Source of the DNA: CAWBRT01 sp050015355
Lineage (GTDB): Bacteria > Acidobacteriota > Terriglobia > Terriglobales > Acidobacteriaceae
Assembly: GCA_050015355.1 (NCBI GenBank)
Contig: JBEKBO010000138.1
Span: 1-19,340 of the forward strand
Direction: 5' to 3'
Length of the DNA stretch: 19,340 nucleotides
Shown: piece by piece, positions 1-6,869 of the stretch
Layout: the number at the start of each line of letters is the position of its first letter
Position numbering within the stretch: the first letter of the stretch is position 1
Notes under the pieces: model-generated
Told to the model about the DNA's origin: nothing
Seen by the model: only the letters and a program-made list of their open reading frames with translations
The model's database searches: none
Translations under genes and position numbers: made by a program

Positions 1-197
1 ACGTGGCTTCAGTCGAGGTTTACCACCTCCGCTGGGGCCGCATTGGTCGGCTAGAATCAACTGAGTTTCCAAAACCACCCTTGCCCCCGCCTGTTCGTTA
101 GCTTATCGACGGATTAGGGTGCAGCATCCTTGGTTGACTTAGAAGTAGGATTCATGATTTGCTCCTAGGGAAGCATTAGTTCCCTTTGTTGCGATTG
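1..197. other. Non-coding leader, no gene seen
   Basis: No convincing reading frame, tRNA or rRNA is visible here. The stretch looks like the upstream region of the PhaR-type gene that follows. A weak TTGATG (195-200) and TATTCT (220-225) pair with a 19-nt spacer could be promoter elements flanking the operator at 198-214, but the match is poor. Confidence 0.4.
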
Positions 198-214
198 ATG
201 CTGCAATGCAGCAT
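198..214 (+). promoter_or_regulatory. PhaR-type operator palindrome in the leader of phaR
   Basis: A perfect inverted repeat, ATGCTGC-AAT-GCAGCAT, lies 52 bp before the chosen start codon. Its core CTGC-AAT-GCAG (201-211) matches exactly the CTGC-N3-GCAG consensus reported for PhaR regulators of alphaproteobacteria. That it lies just ahead of a gene for a PhaR-family protein suggests autoregulation. The link to this protein is inference; the palindrome itself is directly visible. Confidence 0.6.
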
Positions 215-265
215 AAGAGTATTCTAGCTCGTTTTCTCTGGTTGTCAAGCGGCAGAAAGCTAAAA

Positions 266-841
266 ATGGACCAAAAGACCGTAGTCATAAAGAAATACGA
301 AAACCGCAGACTTTACGACACGACAAACAGCCGCTACGTCAATCTTGAAGAAGTGGCCCAGCTTGTGCAGAGCGGCAAAGACGTCCAGGTGGTCGACGCG
401 GCAACCGGAGAAGATCTGACCCGGCTGGTGCTCACCCAAATCATTGTCGAGGACGCCAAGACGCCGAATTCCAACTTCCCGCTGGATGTCCTCCGCCAGA
501 TGGTTGTGGCCTCGGGCCGCGCCAGCCAGGAAAGCACTCTTAAGTACATGAAGGCCGTCTTCGACATGTACCAGAGTGCCTACCGTGCCCTGCCCTCGGC
601 GCTGAACCCATTCGGCCTCATGCCAAACATGCATCCGGTCATGCCGCAATCGGCGCCCGACGCGGCCGCGCCTCCGCCATCGGCGGCGCCTGAGCCCCGC
701 ACTTCAGGCGCACCGGAGGCAGGCGGCGACTCCGAAGTGAAAGATCTGAAGCGCCGCATCGATGAGCTGGAAGGACTTGTCTCCCGACTCGGCTCTGCTC
801 CCGCCGCAGGCAAGCGAAAACCCAAGCCCCGCCGCTCCTGA
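266..841 (+). CDS. phaR: Polyhydroxyalkanoate synthesis regulator, PhaR/PHB_acc family
   Basis: A 191-residue DNA-binding regulator of polyhydroxyalkanoate storage. The PHB/PHA-accumulation DNA-binding domain occupies residues about 4-64, with the hallmark IKKYENRRLYDTTNSRYV near the start. A second PHB_acc segment follows (about 66-107). Next come a Pro/Ala-rich linker (about 124-157), a short predicted coiled coil (EVKDLKRRIDELEGLVSRL) and a basic tail ending KRKPKPRRS. In characterised members the protein binds both operator DNA and PHA granules, repressing phasin genes and itself until polymer forms. The open frame reaches back to an ATG at 206, but that codon sits inside the operator palindrome at 198-214, and family homology begins just after the ATG at 266, so 266 is preferred. 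The ribosome site before it (AGAAAG) is weak. No phaC or phasin gene is in the window. Confidence 0.88.
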   Translation: MDQKTVVIKKYENRRLYDTTNSRYVNLEEVAQLVQSGKDVQVVDAATGEDLTRLVLTQIIVEDAKTPNSNFPLDVLRQMVVASGRASQESTLKYMKAVFDMYQSAYRALPSALNPFGLMPNMHPVMPQSAPDAAAPPPSAAPEPRTSGAPEAGGDSEVKDLKRRIDELEGLVSRLGSAPAAGKRKPKPRRS

Positions 842-862
842 ACCGAATATTCTCGGGCTTTA

Positions 863-1010
863 CAGGCTGCTGAAAAACTCGTAGCAGTGTCATCCTGAGG
901 TCGCGCCGGTTTTGCGCGACCGAAGGATCTGCTTTATTCAGTACACGGAAACAGCAGATCCTTCGCCGCGCTCAGGATGACACCTCGGAGAATAGTTTTT
1001 CATCAGCCTG
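863..1010. repeat. MITE-like element with terminal inverted repeats
   Basis: The ends are near-perfect inverted repeats: CAGGCTGCTGAAAAACT at 863-879 and its complement AGTTTTTCATCAGCCTG at 994-1010, one mismatch. Nested inside are a second inverted pair, TGTCATCCTGAGG... (from 888) and ...CTCAGGATGACA (to about 982), and AGCAGATCCTTCG facing CGAAGGATCTGCT. The GTCATCCTGAGGTCGCG...GAAGGATCTGCTTT half recurs at 5657-5707. No coding frame and no clear target duplication are visible. It is probably a non-autonomous mobile element or a large intergenic palindrome. Confidence 0.7.
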
Positions 1011-1259
1011 GTTGGCCCCTGAGGGACCGCCGTTGACTCCAGTCTGAAATGAGTGATGAAACAGCTTGTACTCTTTTGCATCCCTTGATTAACCAAAATC
1101 ATCCAAGTCCCAATCTGCTAACTGCGGCAGATGTGGGCCACCTTCCCAAAAAGTCACAAGATCTGAGCGAAGCGAAGGAACTCGCGAGCCCAGATCGGCG
1201 CGGAGCGGGATAGTTTCTGCGAATTTACGGGACAGCACACAAGCAGGAGAAACCGGGAG
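1011..1259. other. Intergenic region upstream of the marR-type gene
   Basis: Contains one degenerate copy of the CTGCTAACTGCGGCAGATGTGGG hairpin repeat at about 1116-1138, running into GGGCCACC. A short imperfect palindrome follows at about 1160-1200. No gene is seen. An AGGAG at 1245-1249 serves the next gene. Confidence 0.5.
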
Positions 1260-1745
1260 ATGGTGGGGAAACTTCAGGCAGAGATACAACAGCATAAGCC
1301 CTTCAGGAGCGTTAAAGCCGAGGCGTTCCTGAACATTCTGCGGACGGCCGACGGCTTGACCCGTGATTTGGAAACGATGCTCAAACCCCATGGCCTCACC
1401 TCAACTCAATACAATCTCCTGCGCATCCTGCGTGGAGCGGGCGCCGCCGGCGCCACCTGCTCCGCGATCGGCGAACGCATGATCAAGCGGGACCCGGATG
1501 TGACCCGGCTGCTGGATCGCATGGAGAAGCTCGGGCTGCTCAGGCGCACTCGGCAGGCGAAGGATCGCCGCGTGGTGACCGCGACCATCACTCTGAAAGG
1601 CCGCCGTCTGGCGGACGATCTGGATGCGCGGGTCGATGAATTCCATACCCATCGACTGCAAGCGCTTTCCAAGGACAAGCTAGCGGAGCTGATCAACGAC
1701 ATGGAGCGAATTCGCAACCAGCATGCGGTTGCTGCCTTGCCGTGA
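1260..1745 (+). CDS. MarR family transcriptional regulator
   Basis: A 161-residue winged-helix regulator expected to bind palindromic DNA as a dimer. An N-terminal helix (about 18-42) leads into the helix-turn-helix (LTSTQYNLLRILRGAG, then IGERMIKRDPDVTRLLDRMEK). The beta wing carries the MarR signature DRRVVTATITLKGR, with the usual Asp-Arg-Arg. The C-terminal dimerisation helices close the protein, and the length is typical. The ATG at 1260 has AGGAG ten bases upstream; a GTG immediately after it is an alternative. The gene faces the secreted-protein gene with only 18 bp between stop codons. No ligand can be deduced, and no divergent efflux or catabolic gene sits next to it to suggest a target. 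Confidence 0.88.
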   Translation: MVGKLQAEIQQHKPFRSVKAEAFLNILRTADGLTRDLETMLKPHGLTSTQYNLLRILRGAGAAGATCSAIGERMIKRDPDVTRLLDRMEKLGLLRRTRQAKDRRVVTATITLKGRRLADDLDARVDEFHTHRLQALSKDKLAELINDMERIRNQHAVAALP

Positions 1746-1763
1746 TTGGGTCTATGGCGCAGC

Positions 1764-2147
1764 CTAGTGACCGAAGAGCTTGTCCAGTATGCCCTTGTTG
1801 ACCTTGTTCACATAGGCCGATTCGTCCGGGGTCAGGAAATTGTCGTCGTATCCTGCCGGAGGAAACGGACTCTTGCTAGGGGGCGGAGTGAACAGTCTTA
1901 AGAAGTCCCTGGTAGCTTTGAAGGACTGAAGATCGCCGCAGACCCTGTCGTCGATATGCAAGATGCCCCAGAGTCTGATCTGGCCAGGGCGGGGAAGGTT
2001 AGGAATAGCCTTGATGTCGTTCTCCTGGACACCGCAGCCCTTAAGGAACTTCACGTCATCGGCGCTGAGCGGGTGGGCGGCCTGGGCTTTCATTACGGGG
2101 TAGCACAGCAGCATCGCGGCGAAGACCATGCTCAGGACATATCGCAT
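1764..2147 (-). CDS. Small secreted hypothetical protein
   Basis: A 127-residue protein I do not recognise. It starts with a clear Sec signal peptide (MRYVLSMVFAAMLLCYPVMKAQA, probable cleavage after the AQA), so the mature form of about 104 residues should be periplasmic or exported. The mature part has two cysteines, in KGCGV and DRVCGDL, that could form a disulfide. It also has a proline-rich segment (FTPPPSKSPFPPAG) and a charged C-terminus. No catalytic motif is visible. The start is well supported: the sequence before the ATG on the minus strand reads GGAAGGGAGATTCCTG. It converges on the marR-type gene. Function unknown. Confidence 0.75.
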   Translation of the reverse strand: MRYVLSMVFAAMLLCYPVMKAQAAHPLSADDVKFLKGCGVQENDIKAIPNLPRPGQIRLWGILHIDDRVCGDLQSFKATRDFLRLFTPPPSKSPFPPAGYDDNFLTPDESAYVNKVNKGILDKLFGH

Positions 2148-2265
2148 CAGGAATCTCCCTTCCAGCTCTGAATTCCTCGCATTCTACTGCTGGTGTGCGG
2201 TTTTGCAAGCCCAAAGCTGATTCTGTGAACGAGCCCGCGCCAAGCATCATTTTCAGGGACGGGCG

Positions 2266-2308
2266 GGTGGCCCATTCAAGCCGTTGTTGGCTTGAGTGGG
2301 GCAGTTCT
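2266..2308. repeat. Intergenic hairpin repeat, TCAAGCC type
   Basis: GGTGGCCCATTCAAGCC, a short loop, then GGCTTGAGTGGGGCAGTTCT. The arms (CCCATTCAAGCC / GGCTTGAGTGGG) form a long hairpin with one G-T type mismatch. Close relatives lie at 4170-4212, 7407-7447 and 8652-8692. It sits between the divergently placed secreted-protein gene and the terminator of the acyl-CoA synthetase gene. Confidence 0.8.
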
Positions 2309-2342
2309 GATGTGTAAGCCACTTCCCGCTCCCGCGATCGGC

Positions 2343-2371
2343 AAAAAAACGCGGCGTCCGCAGACGCCGCG
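2343..2371 (-). terminator. Rho-independent terminator of the acyl-CoA synthetase gene
   Basis: On the minus strand a 9-bp perfect GC-rich stem (CGCGGCGTC / GACGCCGCG, 2350-2371, four-base loop) is followed directly by seven T residues (2349-2343). It lies 16 bases past the stop codon of the minus-strand gene at 2388, the classic intrinsic terminator arrangement. Confidence 0.9.
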
Positions 2372-2387
2372 CTGCCCGGGCTGGCTG

Positions 2388-4076
2388 CTACGCGGTTTGC
2401 TCAGTTGCGAGCCCCAGCTTCTCCATCACCTGCTTGCGCATGAGGTATTTTTGCGCCTTGCCGGTAACGGTCATCGGAAAATCTTCGACGAACATGACGT
2501 AGCGCGGAACCTTATAGTGGGCGATTCTTTCCTTGCAGAAGCTGCGAATGCTCTCTTCATCAACCGTAGTGCCGGCGCGTTTCTTGATCCAGGCGCAGAG
2601 TACTTCGCCGTATTTCGGATCAGGCACGCCGAAGACCTGCACCGCTTCGACCGCGGGATGCGAGTACAGAAATTCTTCGATCTCGCGCGGGTAGATGTTT
2701 TCTCCACCGCGAATCACCATGTCCTTGATCCGCCCGACGATGTTGCAGAAGCCTTCTTCATCGAGCACTCCCATGTCGCCGGTATGCATCCAGCCTGCCT
2801 GGTCGACGGCCTCGGAGGTAAGCTGCGGATCGCCCCAGTAGCCAAGCATGACGCAGTAGCCGCGCGTCAGGATCTCGCCCGCGGTGCCGCGCGGCACCAC
2901 CCGGCCCTCCCTGTCGATGAGTTTCACCTCGATGTGCGGTTGAACGCGTCCCACGGTGCTGACGCGGCGTTCCATGGGATCGTCGACCGCGCTCTGGAAG
3001 CTCACCGGACTGGTCTCGGTCATGCCATAGGCGATGGTGACTTCGCGCAGATTCATCTGCTCGACGCAACGCCGCATCACCTCGATTGGACACGGCGCGC
3101 CGGCCATGATTCCGGTGCGCAGCGACTTCAGGTTGAAGCGCTTGAACTCCGGATGCTCGAGTTCGGCGATAAACATCGCCGGAACTCCCTGGATCGCCGT
3201 GCAACGCTCCGCTTCCACGGTTTCGAGCACGGCGAGCGGATCGAACCACTCGCTGGGAAAGACCATGGTCGAGCCATGAATGACGCAGTTCAGGTTCGAC
3301 ATCGTCAACCCGAAGCAGTGGTACAGCGGCACGGGAATGCAGAGCCGGTCCTGCTCGGTCATGCGCATCGCTTCGCCGACGAAAAAGCCGTTGTTGAGCA
3401 GGTTGTGATGCGTCAGCGTGGCGCCCTTGGGAGAGCCCGTGGTTCCGCTTGTAAACTGGATGTTGATGGGATCGTCGAACTGCAACGAGAGCGCCAGCTC
3501 TTCCATGCGGGCGCGTTCCGCCGCTCCGCCGAGCGCGGACACATCGTCGAATGGAAGCATGCCTGTTCTGCGGTCGCCGCCGATCAGGATGACGTAGCGG
3601 AGGTCCGGCAGTCCGACCGCGAGCAGCGAGCCGATTTCGTCCCGCTCCAGTTCCGGCGCCAGCTCGTACATCATCTTGACGTAATCGTTCGAGCGGAAGT
3701 GCGGAGCCATGACCAGCGCCTTGCACCCCACCTTCTTCAGTGCGTAGGAGAGCTCGTAGGAGCGGTAAGCGGGGTTGATGCACACCAGGATGAGTCCGAT
3801 CTTGGCGCTGGCAAACTGCAAAAGCACCCACTCGGTGTTGTTCGGCGACCAGATCCCGATGCGGTCTCCAGGGTGCATCCCCAGCTTGAGGAGTCCCATG
3901 GCCAGGGCATCGACCCGTTGTTTCAACTGGGCGTAAGTGTAGCGAACATTCTGCTGGCGAACGACCAGCGCCTCGCGCTCGCTCCACTTTTCGGCGCTTC
4001 TCTCGAAGCAGTTGCCGATGGTTTCGCCGATCAGCGGATGGCTGCTGCTTCCGCTCACATAGCTCAGAGTTTTCAT
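2388..4076 (-). CDS. Fatty-acyl-CoA synthetase (AMP-binding family)
   Basis: A 562-residue member of the adenylate-forming superfamily, expected to activate a fatty or other carboxylic acid with ATP and CoA. The nucleotide loop TSGTTGSPKG is at about 209-218. YGMTETSP forms the A5 motif, and GWMHTGDMG then GRIKDMVIRGGENIYP cover the hinge region. The C-terminal TVTGK places the catalytic lysine near residue 540. The set is complete. Sequence style resembles medium/long-chain acyl-CoA synthetases used in fatty-acid degradation; the exact chain length is not deducible. The frame extends upstream to 4361, but that part translates hairpin repeats. The ATG at 4076 is preceded by a strong GAGGTGA and begins the family homology. 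It has its own terminator (2343-2371) and diverges from the sugar-acid kinase gene. Confidence 0.93.
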   Translation of the reverse strand: MKTLSYVSGSSSHPLIGETIGNCFERSAEKWSEREALVVRQQNVRYTYAQLKQRVDALAMGLLKLGMHPGDRIGIWSPNNTEWVLLQFASAKIGLILVCINPAYRSYELSYALKKVGCKALVMAPHFRSNDYVKMMYELAPELERDEIGSLLAVGLPDLRYVILIGGDRRTGMLPFDDVSALGGAAERARMEELALSLQFDDPINIQFTSGTTGSPKGATLTHHNLLNNGFFVGEAMRMTEQDRLCIPVPLYHCFGLTMSNLNCVIHGSTMVFPSEWFDPLAVLETVEAERCTAIQGVPAMFIAELEHPEFKRFNLKSLRTGIMAGAPCPIEVMRRCVEQMNLREVTIAYGMTETSPVSFQSAVDDPMERRVSTVGRVQPHIEVKLIDREGRVVPRGTAGEILTRGYCVMLGYWGDPQLTSEAVDQAGWMHTGDMGVLDEEGFCNIVGRIKDMVIRGGENIYPREIEEFLYSHPAVEAVQVFGVPDPKYGEVLCAWIKKRAGTTVDEESIRSFCKERIAHYKVPRYVMFVEDFPMTVTGKAQKYLMRKQVMEKLGLATEQTA

Positions 4077-4113
4077 GCTCACCTCGGATTTGAGAGTGCC
4101 GTCACAACTGATT

Positions 4114-4150
4114 GGTGGCCCACATCCGCCCGCAGTTGGCGAATGCGGGG
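4114..4150. repeat. Intergenic hairpin repeat, CACATYYGCC type
   Basis: GGTGGCCCACATCCGCCCGCAGTTGGCGAATGCGGGG: the outer CCCACATCCGCC pairs imperfectly with GGCGAATGCGGG. A sister copy is at 6772-6808. Confidence 0.7.
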
Positions 4151-4169
4151 TTCGAACAAGCTGATGTTG

Positions 4170-4212
4170 GGTGGCCCATTCAAGCCATCTGTTGGCTTGA
4201 GTGGGGCAGTTC
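4170..4212. repeat. Intergenic hairpin repeat, TCAAGCC type
   Basis: GGTGGCCCATTCAAGCC, loop, GGCTTGAGTGGGGCAGTTC. Nearly identical to the copy at 2266-2308, so the acyl-CoA synthetase gene is bracketed by two same-orientation copies. Confidence 0.8.
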
Positions 4213-4215
4213 GTA

Positions 4216-4252
4216 GGTGGCCCATGTTTGCCTTGGCAAACGTTGGGCAGTT
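4216..4252. repeat. Intergenic hairpin repeat, TTTGCC variant
   Basis: GGTGGCCCATGTTTGCC-TT-GGCAAACGTTGGGCAGTT. The outer frame (GGTGGCCCA...GGGCAGTT) is shared with the TCAAGCC type, but the paired inner arm is different (GTTTGCC/GGCAAAC). This suggests the stem is conserved as structure rather than as sequence. Confidence 0.7.
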
Positions 4253-4331
4253 GGTGACAGGAATGATGCGTACTTTGGCCGCCGGAGTCAAGGCCAATCA
4301 CAATTCTTGTGGCCACGTCCGTGGCGGTTGC

Positions 4332-4340
4332 TGCTATTCT
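4332..4340 (+). promoter_or_regulatory. Candidate extended -10 for the kinase operon
   Basis: TG-C-TATTCT at 4332-4340 matches an extended -10 element 40 bp before the kinase start. No good -35 is at the usual distance (TTGTGG at 4307-4312 is too far), so this is tentative. Confidence 0.3.
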
Positions 4341-4379
4341 CGTACCGATACTCACCGTCAAAAAGGCACGGAGGACTCG

Positions 4380-5624
4380 ATGACGTTACGCTGGCTCATT
4401 ATTGCCGATGACCTGACCGGAGCTGCCGATTGCGCCATCGCTTTCGCAAAACGCGGCCTTGAGTCGGTCGTCGCCTGGGAAAAACATGCCGATGCCGGTG
4501 GCGTGCAGGTGCTCTCGGTTGACGCCGCCACGCGCCGCTTGCCTCCCGCGCAGGCGGCCAAGCTGCAGCTCGACGTGCTGGCCGCCCATTACCGCCCGGG
4601 GTTGCGCCTCTATAAGAAGATTGATTCGACCGTCAGAGGCCAGCCGACGGCTGAATTGGCGGGCCTATTGGCTTATACGCCCGCCCAATCCGAGGGCCGT
4701 CCGCGGCTTGCCATCGTGGCGCCCGCTTTCCCCGGCACCGGACGCGTTACCGTCAACGGCAGCATCGTCGTGCAGGGAGTTCCGCTGGAACAGACCCCTC
4801 TGTGGGCGCGCGACCACACCTATGCCAGCGCCAACCTGGTGGAGATCCTGGGCAGCGCCGGCCTGAGCGCTGAAGTTCTGCCGCTCGATGTTATCGGCCA
4901 TGATCCGGAGAAAGTTCTGGCTCGCTTGGCCAGCGCCCGCTGGCGCGGCTTGGAGGCTGTCGTCTGCGACGCCAAAACCGAAGCGCACCTGGCAGCCGTG
5001 GCGACCGGCTCGTTGCCTATGGCAGACGAAGTCATCTGGGTCGGTTCGGCGGGATTGGCTGCCGCACTGGCCACGGTGGAGACCGGCTCCGCACAGCCCG
5101 CGCAGATGTCGCCTCTCATGCCCCGGCAAAAGAACGTGCTGGTCGTTGTCGGCACTCTTGCCGAAGCCTCGCGTTTGCAGGCCAAGACTCTGGTCGAAGC
5201 GGGGCTCGTGCGTCACCTGGTCATTTCTCCCGATGCGCTTTTTGCCGGCCCGGGCTCACCTGCCTGGCAACAGGGTTCGAAAGAGCTTGCCCGGCATTTC
5301 GCCGCTCACCAGGATGTCCTGTTGGAACTGGAGCAGACAGCCAACCCCGACCTCGCGCGTGGCGCTGTGCTCGCCGAAAGGCTGGCCGCGTTCGTCGAAA
5401 GCGCTGGCAACTCCTTCGCCGGACTCGTCGCCACGGGCGGTGACACGGTCTACGCGCTGCTGTCGAAGTTGGGAGTCCACGGCATCCGGTTGCTCGATGA
5501 AGTCGAGCCGGGCGTGCCCCTGGGGATGACCGTCGGCGCCGTATCGATACCGGTCGTCACCAAAGCCGGAGCTTTCGGCGATGCTCAGAGTTTGCGCCGC
5601 AGCCTGGAACGGCTGCACCGCTAG
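4380..5624 (+). CDS. Four-carbon acid sugar kinase (DtnK/DenK-like, DUF1537)
   Basis: A 414-residue ATP-dependent kinase of the four-carbon acid sugar kinase family. It should phosphorylate D-threonate, D-erythronate or a related sugar acid at C4. The N-terminal domain opens with IIADDLTGAAD (residues 7-17), the family signature, followed by KKIDSTVRG. The C-terminal nucleotide-binding domain has ATGGDTVYALL, GVPLGMTVG and the final VTKAGAFGDAQSL. Length is normal. The open frame continues upstream to 2292 but that part is antisense to the acyl-CoA synthetase gene. The ATG at 4380 has GGAGG at 4370-4374 and begins the homology. A PdxA-family gene follows, the arrangement described for DtnK with PdxA2. 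D-threonate versus D-erythronate cannot be told from sequence alone. Confidence 0.9.
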   Translation: MTLRWLIIADDLTGAADCAIAFAKRGLESVVAWEKHADAGGVQVLSVDAATRRLPPAQAAKLQLDVLAAHYRPGLRLYKKIDSTVRGQPTAELAGLLAYTPAQSEGRPRLAIVAPAFPGTGRVTVNGSIVVQGVPLEQTPLWARDHTYASANLVEILGSAGLSAEVLPLDVIGHDPEKVLARLASARWRGLEAVVCDAKTEAHLAAVATGSLPMADEVIWVGSAGLAAALATVETGSAQPAQMSPLMPRQKNVLVVVGTLAEASRLQAKTLVEAGLVRHLVISPDALFAGPGSPAWQQGSKELARHFAAHQDVLLELEQTANPDLARGAVLAERLAAFVESAGNSFAGLVATGGDTVYALLSKLGVHGIRLLDEVEPGVPLGMTVGAVSIPVVTKAGAFGDAQSLRRSLERLHR

Positions 5625-5741
5625 GGCAACCGCTTCCGGACCAGCGAAACGTGAGATGTGTCATCCTGAGGTCGCGGGGCTTTTCCGCGGCCGAAGGATC
5701 TGCTTTTTTCCGCGATACACTAGTTCCTGTGCACCGCTAGG
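5614..5741. repeat. Short repeat insertion bracketed by a 12-bp direct duplication
   Basis: TGCACCGCTAGG occurs exactly at 5614-5625, where it contains the kinase stop codon, and again at 5730-5741, just before the pdxA2 start. Between them lies a 104-bp segment holding the GTCATCCTGAGGTCGCG...CGAAGGATCTGCTTTTTT repeat (about 5657-5707), also present at 888-935. Removing the segment with one duplicate would place pdxA2 nine bases after the kinase stop. This looks like a mobile repeat with a target duplication. Confidence 0.7.
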
Positions 5742-5749
5742 ATCAACTT

Positions 5750-6766
5750 ATGTCACGTCCAATTATTGCGATTACGATGGGCGATCCCGCCGGGGTCGGA
5801 CCCGAGATCATCATGAAGAGCCTTGCCCACGCAGACCTGTTTGACCGCTGCCGTCCTCTGGTCATTGGCGACGCCGGACGCCTGCGTCAAGCCGGCAAGA
5901 TCGTTGGCGTCAACCTCGCCGTCAATGCTGTTGCGACGCCCGCCGCCGGCAAGTACAAACCGGGCACGGTAGACGTGATCGACATCGCGGTGGTTCCGCC
6001 CGATCTTGCTTTCGGAAAACTGTCGCCTGCCGGTGGAGAAGCCGCCTATCGTTTTATCGAATGCGCGGCAAAGCTGGCCATGGCCGCCGAGGCGGACGCC
6101 ATCTGCACGGCGCCCCTGAACAAGGAAGCCCTGCACATGGCAGGACACATATTCCCCGGACACACCGAGATGCTGGCGCATCTCACCGGCACCAAGGAAG
6201 TCTCCATGCTGCTGGTGGCGCCCAAGCTCCGGGTCATTCATGTGACTACGCACATCGGCCTGATCGATGCCATCGCTGCTATCAATCCCGGCCTGGTGGA
6301 GCGCACCATCGAACGGGCGCACGCTACCTTGGTGAAGGCCGGCATCAAGAACCCGCGCATAGGCGTCTGCGCCATCAACCCGCACGCCGGCGAGCACGGC
6401 CTCTTCGGACACGGAGAAGAGGAAGAGAAGATCGAACCGGCAATTCGCCAATGCCTGGAGCGCGGATGGCAGGTGGAAGGACCTTTGCCCGCCGATACGC
6501 TCTTCTTTCGGGCGGCGCGCGGAGACTTCGATTGCGTCGTCGCCATGTACCACGACCAGGGTCACGGACCGATCAAGGTGCTGGGCATCGAGGCCGGTGT
6601 AAACATCACCGTCGGGCTGCCCGTGGTACGCACCTCCGTCGATCACGGCACCGCTTTCGACATTGCGGGCACCGGCAAAGCCGACGAGCGCAGCATGCTG
6701 GAAGCTTTGCGGCAGGCCATCGACCTCGCACCCAAGCAGCGCCCCGAACCGGCGCATAAGAATTAA
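5750..6766 (+). CDS. pdxA2: PdxA2-like 4-phospho-D-threonate/erythronate dehydrogenase
   Basis: A 338-residue NAD-dependent dehydrogenase of the PdxA family. The start ITMGDPAGVGPEI, the segment MAGHIFPGHTEML, HVTTHIGL, NPHAGEHGLFG and MYHDQGHGPIKVL contain the histidines and carboxylates that hold the divalent metal and the phosphorylated substrate. HGTAFDIAGTGKAD near the end is also characteristic. True PdxA works in pyridoxal phosphate synthesis on 4-phosphohydroxythreonine. PdxA2 oxidises and decarboxylates 4-phospho-D-threonate, giving dihydroxyacetone phosphate. The adjacent four-carbon acid sugar kinase favours PdxA2, and no other vitamin B6 gene is nearby. The ATG has AGGA seven bases upstream (5739-5742), inside the duplicated 12-mer. 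A housekeeping PdxA role cannot be fully excluded from sequence. Confidence 0.88.
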   Translation: MSRPIIAITMGDPAGVGPEIIMKSLAHADLFDRCRPLVIGDAGRLRQAGKIVGVNLAVNAVATPAAGKYKPGTVDVIDIAVVPPDLAFGKLSPAGGEAAYRFIECAAKLAMAAEADAICTAPLNKEALHMAGHIFPGHTEMLAHLTGTKEVSMLLVAPKLRVIHVTTHIGLIDAIAAINPGLVERTIERAHATLVKAGIKNPRIGVCAINPHAGEHGLFGHGEEEEKIEPAIRQCLERGWQVEGPLPADTLFFRAARGDFDCVVAMYHDQGHGPIKVLGIEAGVNITVGLPVVRTSVDHGTAFDIAGTGKADERSMLEALRQAIDLAPKQRPEPAHKN

Positions 6767-6771
6767 ACCTT

Positions 6772-6853
6772 GGTGGCCCACATTTGCCCGCAGTTGGCTA
6801 ATGTGGGGTAGCTTCCTGCGGGTCAACTAGCCATTGCTGAGTGGGGCAGTTTC
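6772..6853. repeat. Hairpin repeats between convergent genes
   Basis: A CACATTTGCC-type copy (GGTGGCCCACATTTGCCCGC then GGCTAATGTGGGG, 6772-6808) is followed by a degenerate tail of the TCAAGCC type (TGAGTGGGGCAGTTT, about 6839-6853). It occupies the space between pdxA2 (plus) and the Cys-rich gene (minus) and may act as a bidirectional transcript end, although it has no T tract. Confidence 0.7.
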
Positions 6854-6869
6854 TCTTCAAAGAGCTCAT

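Larger units (their letters stand above)
4077..4379. other. Divergent intergenic region filled with hairpin repeats
   Basis: The 303-bp space between the divergent acyl-CoA synthetase and kinase genes holds three hairpin repeats back to back: 4114-4150 (CACATCCGCC type), 4170-4212 (TCAAGCC type) and 4216-4252 (GTTTGCC...GGCAAAC type). Both promoters must lie between or beside them. No coding sequence is supported here, although open frames run through it on both strands. Confidence 0.6.

Noticed and set aside
4077..4361. N-terminal extension of the acyl-CoA synthetase frame
   Set aside because: It translates repeat sequence, has no family homology, and a strong GAGGTGA precedes the ATG at 4076.
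2292..4379. Long plus-strand open frame continuous with the sugar-acid kinase, giving an apparent 1,110-residue protein
   Set aside because: The first 696 codons are antisense to a well-supported acyl-CoA synthetase gene and include hairpin repeats. Family homology and a GGAGG site begin at 4380.
5753..6826. 357-codon minus-strand open frame opposite pdxA2
   Set aside because: It mirrors the codon pattern of pdxA2, its translation has no recognisable domain, and GC-rich genes commonly give such antisense frames.
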